This document shows, piece by piece, positions 18,194-26,753 of a stretch of DNA of 64,000 bases (within the stretch, counting starts at the first letter, position 1; each line of letters starts with the position of its first letter). Below the pieces are notes generated by a model. The model had not been told where the DNA came from. It did not search any database and saw nothing but the letters and a program-made list of their open reading frames with translations. A program made the position numbers and the translations under genes. This stretch comes from Paenibacillus aestuarii (GTDB lineage Bacteria; Bacillota; Bacilli; Paenibacillales; NBRC-103111). Location: positions 248,001-312,000 of the forward strand of contig NZ_JAQFVF010000023.1 of NCBI RefSeq assembly GCF_027789125.1, given 5' to 3'.

Positions 18194-19027
18194 TTAAATC
18201 GTCCAATCATTCCAATCCTTTTTCTGTCTCTGAATCGCCGTCAGCCAATTGAGAGTCTTCGCAAGCAATTCGTTCGTGGTGGCTGTGGATGAATACGTAT
18301 GATCCGCCTGATAAATAAGCTCCAGATCGCATTGCCCTTCTTGGCGCATCCAAAACATTTTTTGATACAGCGGCGCATAATCAACTGGGATCATGTCATC
18401 GGCCGTGCCGTGGATCAGCAGCACATCGCCGTTCACTTTACGCAGCTGCTCAAACGGTTGATGTTGCGACAGCGAATCGAAAAAGCGGCTTGTCAAAGAA
18501 TAGCCGTGATGATCGATGGTGCCGCCAAGCGGCAGGCGTTCGTATTCACTCTTGCCGACAATGCGCACAATGTCATTGTGAGGATGCGCCACAGCCGACC
18601 AGAGCACAAGTGTCTTAACGCGGCTGTCTCTGGCTGCGGTCAATATCGCAGTCGCCCCGCCGAGGCTATGCCCGACTAAGGTGACGCGGCTTAAATCAAT
18701 ACAATCTATCGTCAATGCATAATCAATGACGCTTCGTGTCTGCTCGATCAGCACATCCAAGCCGCCGGCTCCATAATCTCCCGTGCTTTCACCACAACCG
18801 CCATAATCAAAACGAAGCACAAAATAGCCTTGGCTGCTGAACTCACGGGCTGCCTTCACAAACAAACGGTCAACACCTATCCGGCTGCCGATGAAGCCAT
18901 GACATATGATGATCAGCGGCCATCGCTGACAATCCGGCCGACCGGCTTCCGTTTGATTTGTAGGGTAATGCAGCGTAGCCGCCAATTCCGATTTTTCGCT
19001 TTGTATGGTGATTGTGTGCTCCATCAT
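18194..19027 (-). CDS. Alpha/beta hydrolase
   Basis: 277 aa. It shows IICHGFIGSRIG (oxyanion region), FDYGGCGESTGDYG, the nucleophile elbow VGHSLGGATAI, the acid in IHGTADDMIPVDYA and the His in QADHTYSS. This is the dienelactone-hydrolase-like/prolyl-oligopeptidase-like group of small cytosolic esterases. Either of two adjacent ATGs at 19027 could start it. It leads into the YezD-like gene. Confidence 0.8.
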   Translation of the reverse strand: MMEHTITIQSEKSELAATLHYPTNQTEAGRPDCQRWPLIIICHGFIGSRIGVDRLFVKAAREFSSQGYFVLRFDYGGCGESTGDYGAGGLDVLIEQTRSVIDYALTIDCIDLSRVTLVGHSLGGATAILTAARDSRVKTLVLWSAVAHPHNDIVRIVGKSEYERLPLGGTIDHHGYSLTSRFFDSLSQHQPFEQLRKVNGDVLLIHGTADDMIPVDYAPLYQKMFWMRQEGQCDLELIYQADHTYSSTATTNELLAKTLNWLTAIQRQKKDWNDWTI

Positions 19028-19280
19028 GCAAGACTTCCTTCCATTCCAATATGTATAATGCCTTATGCCCTATTACGAATCTTGCCATTATCGCCACCAC
19101 TTAACGTATCCAGCAATCGTCTACGATATCCGAGCGACATCCCCTTTCTATCATCAAAATCAGATGTGCCTTTATCGTTCTCCGGTCGTCCGGTGGATAA
19201 TAAATAATTCCGATAAGTTTACTTAGTTTTATTTATAAAGTTATCTTAGCACCAGCTTTCAGAGGTGTCAATCCCTGATA

Positions 19281-19313
19281 AAAGAAAAAACTACCCTGCT
19301 GACGGATAGTTTT
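19281..19313 (-). terminator. Minus-strand terminator with no gene upstream
   Basis: On the minus strand AAAACTATCC (19313-19304) pairs with GGGTAGTTTT (19296-19287) around a 7-nt loop, followed by a T run. No coding gene lies upstream on that strand before 19.9 kb, so it implies a non-coding transcript crossing the repeats at 19337-19604. Confidence 0.65.
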
Positions 19314-19336
19314 GCGACTCATTTTTGGACTAGACA

Positions 19337-19441
19337 TCTACAGTTCGATAAAACCAAACTACAGCAACTTTTATGCCCCTCTCAGCATCCCGAAGTCCGG
19401 AAATACCCACTTGCAAAGGTCAATTGAGCCGGATCCTCTCC
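19337..19441 (-). repeat. Intergenic repeat, copy 1
   Basis: About 105 bp, roughly 90% identical by eye to the copy at 19501-19604, spaced 164 bp apart. The first 27 bp (19338-19364) form an 11-bp hairpin with a 5-nt loop when read on the minus strand, using several G.U pairs. The last 30 bases (ending near 19441) are the best conserved part. Confidence 0.8.
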
Positions 19442-19500
19442 AAAACTAGCTTGTAATTGGGCACATTCGGTCTGCAGCACCATTTCCCCACCGCCACACG

Positions 19501-19604
19501 TCTGCAGTCCGGCAAAACCGAACTACAGCAACTTTATCCGCCCCTCAGCATCCCGCTGTCCGGAAATGCCCACTTGCAAAGGTCAATTGAGCCGGATCCT
19601 CTCC
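19501..19604 (-). repeat. Intergenic repeat, copy 2
   Basis: About 104 bp. The hairpin at 19502-19528 pairs fully on the minus strand (two G.U pairs) but has two C.A mismatches on the plus strand. Several differences from copy 1 fall in this hairpin and keep minus-strand pairing. No coding potential is seen. Confidence 0.8.
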
Positions 19605-19781
19605 CAATCTCCACGCCGCCACGGGGCTAGCTAAGAACGAACAAATAAGTCAAAAAGACAGAAGCTTGTTCTATTTCTACTATTATAAATGTCTTCGCAC
19701 ATACGCCCCTGCATATCCTGAACCAACCTTAAACAAAGACTCTTTGTTCTTGCGATCGGGAGAAAAGCTTGATGGAATAAA

Positions 19782-19904
19782 ACAAAAAGACCCCCTGTTC
19801 CTGCCTCCATCATATGGACGCTCGATACGAGGGAGTCTCCAGCGGTCTGGTTGACTCTTATTTATGTTTTATAGCTTTAATTTCACACTAATTCACTTGG
19901 AATT
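19782..19904 (-). ncRNA. Candidate structured small RNA, divergent from sulfate operon
   Basis: A predicted RNA of about 120 nt starts just after the minus-strand promoter at 19911-19939. Its 3' part folds as AGACTCCC (19838-19831) with GGGGGTCT (19795-19788), enclosing two small hairpins (TCG/CGA and TCCAT/ATGGA), followed by TTTTTGTTTT. An upstream AGACC (19847-19843) could compete for the same GGGGGTCT arm. No good ORF with a ribosome binding site lies in it. I do not recognise an S-box, T-box or other known class. Inferred from sequence only. Confidence 0.5.
19895..19904 (-). promoter_or_regulatory. Shared box AATTCCAAGT at the small-RNA promoter
   Basis: Read on the minus strand, AATTCCAAGT begins exactly 6 bp after the -10 hexamer. 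It forms part of a palindrome AATTC-N5-GAATT. The same 10-mer occurs at the same distance from the -10 in the sulfate-operon promoter. GGAATT is also the core of the Bacillus CymR (cysteine repressor) motif, so a CymR-like regulator is a reasonable guess. Confidence 0.55.
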
Positions 19905-19910
19905 AAACCC

Positions 19911-19939
19911 ATCTTATCACCTAATATTCGCAGCGTCAA
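19911..19939 (-). promoter_or_regulatory. Sigma-A promoter reading away from the sulfate operon
   Basis: Minus-strand TTGACG (19939-19934), a 17-bp spacer and TAAGAT (19916-19911). No coding gene follows; the predicted transcript is the small RNA ending near 19782. Confidence 0.65.
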
Positions 19940-20005
19940 CGAGAAATTCGGCCGAATTCGCCTTGTTTTATAAGAGAATATTATGAGTCTTTAAAAAAAT
20001 AATTA

Positions 20006-20035
20006 TTGACAACGAAGCAAATCCATTGTTATAGT
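20006..20035 (+). promoter_or_regulatory. Sigma-A promoter of the sulfate transport operon
   Basis: TTGACA (20006-20011), an 18-bp spacer and TATAGT (20030-20035). It lies about 50 bp before the cysT-type start. Confidence 0.75.
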
Positions 20036-20041
20036 CAACTC

Positions 20042-20051
20042 AATTCCAAGT
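20042..20051 (+). promoter_or_regulatory. Shared box AATTCCAAGT at the sulfate promoter
   Basis: Begins 6 bp after the -10 hexamer, the same position as in the divergent promoter. Binding here would overlap the transcription start and block it. Confidence 0.55.
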
Positions 20052-20087
20052 ATTTCAATGCGATTAATAAATTTCGGGTGGTGTAAC

Positions 20088-20894
20088 GTGAGTAACAAAA
20101 TATTTAAAGCTACGGTTCATTCTGTGCTTATCGGCTATCTGATCGTTCTGTTGATTCTGCCGATCGCCTCCATCTATGTGAAAGGATTTTCCTTAGGGTG
20201 GGACGCGTTTTGGAAGGAAGTTACGGGACCGTTAGCCTGGAAATCGATTCTGCTAACCGTCAAGCTGAGCATCATCTCGACGTTGATCGAAGCCGTTGTC
20301 GGCAGCATCATCGCCTATGTGCTCGTCCGCTACACGTTTCGTGGCAAAAGCATATTGAACAGCATGGTCGATCTGCCCTTCTCACTGCCAACCTCTGTGG
20401 CCGGTCTGATGTTCCTCACCCTGCTAGGACCAAAAAGTCCGCTGGGCATTTGGCTGGACCATCTCGGCATTACGCTGCTGTACAACCAGACGGCGATCGT
20501 GATCGGACTGGTGTTCGTGACGTTCCCCTTTGTGATCAGAACCGTTCAACCGCTTCTGGAGCAGCTTGACGCTGCAGAAGAACAAGCCAGCTATACACTA
20601 GGCGCCGGCAAATGGTACACGTTCCGCAAAGTGATATTTCCGGCTATTTTTCCAGGCATCATAGCCGGAAGCATGCTTGCCTTTTCCCGCTCCTTAGCCG
20701 AATTCGGCGCCATCTCGCTCATTTCCGGCAACTTGCCCGGCAAAACGATGGTCGCTTCGGTTTATATATACGGCGAAACGCAAAACTACAACCCGGAAGG
20801 CGCAGCTGCCATCTCCGTCATCCTATTGACCCTTTCGCTCCTTATCCTTTGGATCATTAACGTACTCACGCATGGAAAGGGGCGCCTGGCATGA
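20088..20894 (+). CDS. cysT: Sulfate ABC transporter permease
   Basis: About 268 aa, roughly six membrane spans. The cytoplasmic EAA loop is seen in AAEEQASYTLGAGKWYTFRKVIFPAIFPGI, and SRSLAEFGAISLISGNLPGKTMVASVYIYG is typical of CysT/CysU. A GTG start at 20088 preceded by GGGTGGTG is preferred over ATG 20058, which lacks a ribosome binding site and lies close to the promoter. First gene of a four-gene operon; it overlaps the next gene by 4 bp. Confidence 0.9.
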   Translation: MSNKIFKATVHSVLIGYLIVLLILPIASIYVKGFSLGWDAFWKEVTGPLAWKSILLTVKLSIISTLIEAVVGSIIAYVLVRYTFRGKSILNSMVDLPFSLPTSVAGLMFLTLLGPKSPLGIWLDHLGITLLYNQTAIVIGLVFVTFPFVIRTVQPLLEQLDAAEEQASYTLGAGKWYTFRKVIFPAIFPGIIAGSMLAFSRSLAEFGAISLISGNLPGKTMVASVYIYGETQNYNPEGAAAISVILLTLSLLILWIINVLTHGKGRLA

Positions 20895-21694
20895 AAAGAG
20901 CACTTATCACATTTTCCTTTCTCGTCATTTTGTTACTGATCATCCTTCCGTTTCTCGGCATTACGTTTGGCGCGTTTGAAGAAGGGGCAGGAGCTTTCTT
21001 CCAATCCCTTGCTCGTCCTGAAGCGATTCATGCCATGTATATCTCATTCATCATCGTCATTACTGTCACTGTTCTGAATACGATCGTTGGCATTTACTTG
21101 TCTTTGGAAATCGTTCGCGGATCCTGGATTGCGCGCTGGGTGAAACCTTTCATCAATGCCATCATCGACCTGCCATTTGCCGTATCGCCGATTATTGTCG
21201 GGTTGATGGTCATCCTGCTTTTTGGTCCGAATACGATGCTTGGCACTTTTTTTGAAGCTCACCACATGAAAATCGTGTATGCCCTGCCCGGCATGATTCT
21301 GGCCACCGTGTTTATCACGTTTCCCTTAATGGTGCGCGAAGTTGTCCCGCTGCTGGAGGAGATCGGCACGCAATCGGAAGAAGCTTCCGCCACTCTTGGC
21401 GCCGGACCTTGGCGCACATTCCTGCAAGTCACCTGGCCGGCTATCCGTTGGGGCGTCCTATATGGTCTTATCCTTACCATCGCCAGATCGCTCGGGGAAT
21501 TCGGCTCCATCCTCGTCGTTTCCGGCAATATTATCAACCAAACTCAAACAGCGACCACGCTGGTTTACCAGGATGCGGAAAATTTCAATAACGTCGCTGC
21601 TAACGCGCTGGCATTCGTTCTAGGACTTATATCGATCGGCATTCTGCTCGTTCTCGAATGGTTGAAACATCGCAGTGAACGCCTAAGAGCTTAG
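20891..21694 (+). CDS. cysW: Sulfate ABC transporter permease
   Basis: 267 aa, about six membrane spans, second inner-membrane subunit. The EAA loop reads SEEASATLGAGPWRTFLQVTWPAI and ARSLGEFGSILVVSGNI is the CysW hallmark. It overlaps the upstream permease gene by ATGA, so the two subunits are probably made in equal amounts. Confidence 0.9.
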   Translation: MKRALITFSFLVILLLIILPFLGITFGAFEEGAGAFFQSLARPEAIHAMYISFIIVITVTVLNTIVGIYLSLEIVRGSWIARWVKPFINAIIDLPFAVSPIIVGLMVILLFGPNTMLGTFFEAHHMKIVYALPGMILATVFITFPLMVREVVPLLEEIGTQSEEASATLGAGPWRTFLQVTWPAIRWGVLYGLILTIARSLGEFGSILVVSGNIINQTQTATTLVYQDAENFNNVAANALAFVLGLISIGILLVLEWLKHRSERLRA

Positions 21695-21735
21695 TGGTTT
21701 CACCCTTATTTCGATTTTGTCAGGAGGACACCTGT

Positions 21736-22821
21736 ATGCATATTGAGGTTAAACAAATCAACAAATACTTTGGAAATTTCCATGCGATCCAAGATGTGAA
21801 TTTCAGCATTGAGAGCGGTCACCTCGTCGGTTTGATCGGTCCGAGCGGCGGTGGGAAAACGTCAATTCTCCGCATGCTCTCCGGGTTAGAAAGCCCGAGC
21901 ACCGGCGACATTTATTTCGACGGTAAAGTAGCGACGCAGCTGCCCGTTCAAGAGCGCGGTATTGGCTTCGTTTTCCAAAACTACGCGTTGTTCAAACACA
22001 TGTCTGTGTTCGATAACATCGCGTATGGGCTCCGTGTTTTGAAAAAGCCTAAATCCGACATTATTGATCGGGTTACTTACCTAGTTGGATTGATGGGCTT
22101 GAGCGGACATGAACATAAATACCCGCACCAACTTTCCGGCGGTCAAAGACAGCGTGTCGCCTTTGCCAGAGCGTTGGCGCCGGAGCCGAGGCTCCTTCTG
22201 CTCGATGAACCGTTCGCAGCGATCGATGCCAAAATTCGCAAGGAGCTGCGGCTGTGGCTGAGAAATCTAATCGACGAGTTTAAAGTGACGACGCTCTTCG
22301 TCACACACGATCAAGACGAAGCGATTGAGGTTGCAGATGAAATTATTATCGTGCAGCAAGGCCGGATCGAACAGCAAGGCACTCCATGGGAAATTTACAC
22401 CAAACCGGCCACTTCCTTCGTCGCTTCCTTCATCGGCGAGTCGAACACTTTACCCCATTTTGTTCCGCTGCATGGCTTCCCTTACTTGGAAGAGGTGCAG
22501 CAGAATGGCAAATGGCTGCCCGACGTTAACGTGCTGATCCGTCCGGAATCCATCGAAGTCCGCCCGCATGACACTTCGATTTTGGCGACTGCAGGTGAAG
22601 CTGGCATTGTGACGCATGTTCATTTTCGCGGAGATTCCTGGTACTTGGAGATTCAGACCGGCGAACTTAAGCTTTTCGCTTACCAATCCGTTAAAGAGCG
22701 GCTTTATAAGCCAGGTGATGCGGTCAATATTTTGATCCATCAAATCTCTGTATTTGCACCAAACGGGAACAAAATCATTGAAAATCAGGCAAAACAAGAT
22801 CCGATGCCTGTTTTTATATAA
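21736..22821 (+). CDS. cysA: Sulfate ABC transporter ATP-binding protein
   Basis: About 361 aa. Walker A GPSGGGKTS, signature LSGGQRQRVAFARAL, Walker B LLLLDEPFAAID and the H-loop in FVTHDQDEA. The C-terminal ~130 aa is a TOBE-like regulatory domain. ATG 21736 has AGGAGG about 9 nt upstream; the longer GTG-started frame overlaps the cysW stop. It energises the two preceding permeases. Confidence 0.92.
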   Translation: MHIEVKQINKYFGNFHAIQDVNFSIESGHLVGLIGPSGGGKTSILRMLSGLESPSTGDIYFDGKVATQLPVQERGIGFVFQNYALFKHMSVFDNIAYGLRVLKKPKSDIIDRVTYLVGLMGLSGHEHKYPHQLSGGQRQRVAFARALAPEPRLLLLDEPFAAIDAKIRKELRLWLRNLIDEFKVTTLFVTHDQDEAIEVADEIIIVQQGRIEQQGTPWEIYTKPATSFVASFIGESNTLPHFVPLHGFPYLEEVQQNGKWLPDVNVLIRPESIEVRPHDTSILATAGEAGIVTHVHFRGDSWYLEIQTGELKLFAYQSVKERLYKPGDAVNILIHQISVFAPNGNKIIENQAKQDPMPVFI

Positions 22822-22843
22822 AATCAAAGGGGAGTTGTCATTC

Positions 22844-23944
22844 ATGAGAAACAAAAAAACGTTAGGTACATTAACCGCAGTCTTGCTCACGGCGAGCCTT
22901 TCTTTAACAGCTTGCGGCACGGCGGATAAGACCCCAAGCTCATCGGCTTCACCACAAACAACAGCAGCTGCCGGCAGTACGCCGAAAGCAGCGGAAGGCG
23001 GCACAGTCACGATCACCATCGGCGCCTACTCGATTTTGAAAGATTCTTTCGATCAAATTTTGCCTAAGTTCAAAGAGGAATGGAAAAAGAAAACCGGTCA
23101 AACGGTCGAGTTCAAGGAGTCCTATCAAGCTTCCGGCTCACAAGCAACCGCCATTATCCAAGGTTTCGAAGCTGACATTGCCCCGCTCTCTCTGGAGGGT
23201 GACATTCAAAAAATCGTGGAAAAAGGACTCATTACCAATGATTGGAAAAGCAAGCCGCATGGCGGTATGATTACTGGCTCTATCGCAGCCATTGGCGTGC
23301 GTGAAGGGAATCCAAAGGGCATTAAAGACTTCGCCGATTTAACCAAATCTGGCGTTGAAGTACTGATCCCCAATCCTAGTACTTCCGGCGGTGCCAAATG
23401 GGATATCAATGCCATCTATGGCGCTGGACTGAAAGCTTCCGAAGCAGCCGGCAAAAAAGATCCGGAACAAGCGAAGAAATTGCTAGCGGATGTTTATAAA
23501 AATATTAAAGTGCTCGATAAAAGCGGCGCAGACTCCCTCACCACCTTCGACAAAGGTGTAGGCGATGCGATTGTCACTTATGAGAATGAATTGATCGCGC
23601 GCATCCAGAGCGGCAAAAAATATGTGGAAGTGATTCCGCAGTACACGACTTCCATTGAGAATCCCGTTGCGCTAATCGATAAGAACGTGGACAAACACGG
23701 CAACCGCGAAGCTGCGCAAGCGTTCCTGGACTACTTATGGAGCCCTGAAGCACAAAAAGTGTTTGCGGATAAAGGGTTTCGTCCGGTAGACCCGACCATC
23801 GCCAAACAGTATGAGAAAAACTACACGAATCCTTCAGGATTGTTCGATATCAAGTACCTTGGCGGCTGGGATCAAGTGAACAAAGAACTTTACGGCAAAG
23901 GCGCCATTTGGGAAACGATTCTTGCTCAAGGCGGTGCGAAGTAA
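22844..23944 (+). CDS. sbp: Sulfate-binding lipoprotein
   Basis: About 366 aa. The N-terminus is a lipoprotein signal ending LTAC at about residue 24, followed by a Ser/Ala/Thr-rich tether. The mature part matches Sbp/CysP: ESYQASGSQATAIIQGFEADIAPLSLEGDI, NPSTSGGAKWDINAIYGAGL and QYTTSIENPVALIDKNVDKHGN. It captures sulfate (or thiosulfate) outside the membrane. Placement last, after the ATPase gene, differs from the common order in which the binding protein comes first. A strong terminator follows. Confidence 0.93.
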   Translation: MRNKKTLGTLTAVLLTASLSLTACGTADKTPSSSASPQTTAAAGSTPKAAEGGTVTITIGAYSILKDSFDQILPKFKEEWKKKTGQTVEFKESYQASGSQATAIIQGFEADIAPLSLEGDIQKIVEKGLITNDWKSKPHGGMITGSIAAIGVREGNPKGIKDFADLTKSGVEVLIPNPSTSGGAKWDINAIYGAGLKASEAAGKKDPEQAKKLLADVYKNIKVLDKSGADSLTTFDKGVGDAIVTYENELIARIQSGKKYVEVIPQYTTSIENPVALIDKNVDKHGNREAAQAFLDYLWSPEAQKVFADKGFRPVDPTIAKQYEKNYTNPSGLFDIKYLGGWDQVNKELYGKGAIWETILAQGGAK

Positions 23945-23947
23945 TAA

Positions 23948-23997
23948 AAAAAAGGTGCTCTGCAAGTCATTATCCATGACTGCAAGGCACCTTTTTC
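23948..23997. terminator. Bidirectional terminator after the sulfate operon
   Basis: A GGTGC/GCACC outer stem and a TGCAAGTCAT/ATGACTGCA inner stem with one bulge, flanked by A and T runs on both sides. It also serves the convergent AIM24-like gene. Confidence 0.85.
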
Positions 23998-24002
23998 AAT
24001 AT

Positions 24003-24797
24003 TTATCGGCCGTCGCCATCCAGCAGATTGCCGAGCCCGCCGAGAATCCCGCCTTCTTCCTTCCGTCCACCCGGCATGGCTGCGGATACGACCCGGTCCG
24101 CCAAGCGGCTGAACGGCAGCGTTTGGATCCATACGCGCCCTGGTCCGCGCAGAGTAGCGAAGAACAACCCTTCCCCGCCGAAGAACGCGGTTTTCACACC
24201 TTTTACGAACTCGATATCGTAATCCACATTATCGGTCATCGCCACTAAGCAGCCGGTGTCGACACGAATCATCTCACCGGGACGAAGATCGCGCTGCACA
24301 ATCGAACCGCCGGCATGGACGAAAGCCAAGCCGTCGCCTTCGATTTTTTGCATGATGAAGCCTTCTCCGCCAAAAAATCCAGCACCCAGCTTGCGTTGGA
24401 AAGCAATGCCAACCGAAACGCCCTTAGCCGCGCAGAGGAACGAATCCTTCTGGCAAATGAGCCTGCCGCCGAGCTCCTGCAAATCCATAGGCAAAATTTT
24501 CCCCGGATACGGAGCCGCGAAGGTCACTTGCTCTTTGCCATTGTAGCTGCGGTTCGTGAACACGGTCATGAACAAGCTCTCGCCCGTCAGCAGCCGTTTG
24601 CCTGCGCCGAGCAGTTTGCCCATGAAGCCTTTGTTGTCGCTGCTGCCGTCGCCGAAAATAGTCTCCATGTGGATGTTCTGATCCATCATCATCATGCTGC
24701 CTGCTTCGGCAACGACGCTTTCGCCCGGGTCCAATTCGATCTCCACGTACTGCATTTCATTTCCGAGAATTCGATAATCGATTTCGTGTGCATTCAT
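24003..24797 (-). CDS. AIM24/TIGR00266 family protein
   Basis: 264 aa. The pattern [38 protein letters not shown], then [32 protein letters not shown] and [30 protein letters not shown] is diagnostic of TIGR00266 (AIM24 family). These proteins form a beta-rich jelly-roll-like fold. The function is unknown; in yeast, Aim24 supports mitochondrial membrane organisation. Single-gene unit. Confidence 0.85.
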   Translation of the reverse strand: MNAHEIDYRILGNEMQYVEIELDPGESVVAEAGSMMMMDQNIHMETIFGDGSSDNKGFMGKLLGAGKRLLTGESLFMTVFTNRSYNGKEQVTFAAPYPGKILPMDLQELGGRLICQKDSFLCAAKGVSVGIAFQRKLGAGFFGGEGFIMQKIEGDGLAFVHAGGSIVQRDLRPGEMIRVDTGCLVAMTDNVDYDIEFVKGVKTAFFGGEGLFFATLRGPGRVWIQTLPFSRLADRVVSAAMPGGRKEEGGILGGLGNLLDGDGR

Positions 24798-24888
24798 ACG
24801 GGTTGGGTTCCTCCTAATATTGAAAATCCATATATACTTCTACTTATTACGGTTTGAAGCAACGTTGGTTTCAACTGAGGTACAAGTG

Positions 24889-25374
24889 TTAAAAGGTATG
24901 CGCCATCCGCTCCGCTTTACGCTGTTTGCGCGCTTCATAGCGGGCGGCGGCAGTTTCAAACAGCCGCTTCTCTTCGTCTGTCTCCGGGATGATGGCCGGT
25001 ACGGGAGTAGGCTGCCCCTTTTCGTCCAACGCCACGAAGGTGAGGTACGATTCGGCTGTCGTTTTCTTTTCGCCGGTCAGCAAGTTCTCCGACTCCACCT
25101 TCACATACACTTCCATGGAGCTGCGGTGCGTCCACGTGACGACAGCTTCCAATTGAATCGCTTCACCCAATTTGACCGGCGCAAAGAAGTCCAGGCTGTC
25201 ACTGGAAGCCGTCACGACGCCACGACGAGAATGGCGCATCGAAGCGATCGTTGCCACTTTATCGATATATTGCATAACACGGCCGCCAAACACGGTATGG
25301 TGATAATTCGTATCGGCCGGCAAAATGATTTCTGTTAACACTGTCCGCGAGAGTCTCGCTGGTTTTGCATCCAA
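24889..25374 (-). CDS. Acyl-CoA thioesterase (hotdog, YkhA-like)
   Basis: 161 aa. TEIILPADTNYHHTVFGGRVMQYIDKVATIASMRHS contains the family FGG-x-MQYID motif; VTASSDSLDFFAPVKLGEAI and VTWTHRSSMEVYVKVESENLLTGEK follow. Acyl-CoA hydrolases of this group trim medium- to long-chain acyl-CoAs. A paralogue lies at 48836-49375. GAGGAATT precedes the start. Confidence 0.88.
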   Translation of the reverse strand: MDAKPARLSRTVLTEIILPADTNYHHTVFGGRVMQYIDKVATIASMRHSRRGVVTASSDSLDFFAPVKLGEAIQLEAVVTWTHRSSMEVYVKVESENLLTGEKKTTAESYLTFVALDEKGQPTPVPAIIPETDEEKRLFETAAARYEARKQRKAERMAHTF

Positions 25375-25432
25375 GATAATTCCTCCTGTGCCGTTCTAAG
25401 ATGTTCGTAAAAAACGCATTCAAAGCCGCGTC

Positions 25433-26611
25433 TTATTCGTAGCTGATCGTAAGCTCACCAGCCGCCTGCTTCGCCAGCTTACGGGCCTCTTCCACCGTGT
25501 CCGCACTGCTGAGCGCAACCGCCATCCGGCGTCCCACCTTCGTCTCCGGCTTGCCAAAAATGCGCACCTGCGTATTCGGCACAGACAGAGCTTGTTCCAA
25601 GCCGCCAATTTGGTACGCCTTGGTCTCGCGGTCGGCTTTCAGCGTGTAGCTGGCGCCTGGCGTCAACAAGCGAATGCCCGTAATCGGCAAGCCGAGGATC
25701 GCCCTCGCATGCAGGGCAAATTCGCTAAGATCTTGCGTCGCCATCGTCACCATGCCCGTATCATGCGGACGCGGGGAAACTTCGCTGAAGTACACGCCAT
25801 TCGCCGTTAGAAACAATTCAACGCCATAGATCCCGAAGCCTCCGAGCGCATCCGTAATCGTCTTGGCGATGTGCTGCGCTTCTTCAATTTGCTGCGCGCT
25901 CATCGCATGCGGCTGCCACGATTCAATGTAATCTCCATCCTTCTGAATATGCCCGATCGGAGCGCAATAGGTAGTGCCGGATACGGAGCGGACAGTGAGC
26001 AGTGTAATTTCCGAGTCAAAATGGATGAACTCCTCGATGATGACGCGCGCATTTTTCGCCCGGCCGCCTTCCATCGCGATGTTCCACGATTGTTCCACAT
26101 CATCCGGCGTCCGGCAGATGCTTTGCCCTTTGCCGGAGGAGCTCATGATCGGCTTAATGACGCAAGGCGTTCCGATCTTGGCGACGCCGGCATGAAGCTC
26201 TTCCAAGCTGTCGGCGAATTCATATTTCGCTGTGCTCAGCTTGAGCGTTTCGGAGGCGAGACGGCGAATGCCTTCGCGGTCCATCGTCAGCCGGGATGCT
26301 GTCGCCGTCGGAATGACGCGATAGCCTTCCTGCTCCAGCTCCACCAGCACAGGAGTGGCAATCGCTTCAATCTCCGGCACGATCAAATCCGGGCGCTCCT
26401 GCTCGATTAGGCTGCGCAGCTGTTCGCCGTTCAGCATATCGATGACATAGCTGCGGTGAGCGACTTGCATCGCCGGCGCATGGGCATAGCGGTCAACTGC
26501 GATCGTCTCCACGCCGAGACGCTGAGCCTCGATGACCACCTCTTTGCCGAGTTCTCCAGACCCCAACAGCATGATTTTTTTGGCATTTGTCGATAATGGC
26601 GCTCCGTACAT
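25433..26611 (-). CDS. purT: Formate-dependent GAR transformylase PurT
   Basis: 392 aa ATP-grasp enzyme of purine synthesis, converting GAR and formate to FGAR with ATP. Seen are [61 protein letters not shown] and [48 protein letters not shown] positions typical of PurT. The N-terminal extension before KKIMLLGSG is about 11 residues. AAGGAGG lies about 11 nt before the ATG. It is alone, not in a pur operon. Confidence 0.94.
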   Translation of the reverse strand: MYGAPLSTNAKKIMLLGSGELGKEVVIEAQRLGVETIAVDRYAHAPAMQVAHRSYVIDMLNGEQLRSLIEQERPDLIVPEIEAIATPVLVELEQEGYRVIPTATASRLTMDREGIRRLASETLKLSTAKYEFADSLEELHAGVAKIGTPCVIKPIMSSSGKGQSICRTPDDVEQSWNIAMEGGRAKNARVIIEEFIHFDSEITLLTVRSVSGTTYCAPIGHIQKDGDYIESWQPHAMSAQQIEEAQHIAKTITDALGGFGIYGVELFLTANGVYFSEVSPRPHDTGMVTMATQDLSEFALHARAILGLPITGIRLLTPGASYTLKADRETKAYQIGGLEQALSVPNTQVRIFGKPETKVGRRMAVALSSADTVEEARKLAKQAAGELTISYE

Positions 26612-26753
26612 GAAATGAATGTCCTCCTTGGTTCACCCTAAGTATGATATGTGCTGAAAATGAAGATATGTAAAAACCGGTGATGCTTCCTATCCCCCTG
26701 GATTCGACCTGAATCGACATCCCGATCTCGTTTTATTGTAAAGGATTTATTTG

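Noticed and set aside
19631..19813. 60-codon minus-strand ORF in the gene-free region
   Set aside because: It starts inside the predicted terminator stem of the small RNA and has no ribosome binding site.
19620..20087. S-box or T-box riboswitch before the sulfate operon
   Set aside because: I looked for the conserved S-box core and T-box sequence and found neither; the promoter lies only ~50 bp before the first gene.
26612..26753. Purine-type riboswitch before purT
   Set aside because: A weak GATTC/GAATC hairpin is present, but none of the conserved purine, ZTP or PRPP riboswitch cores are seen.
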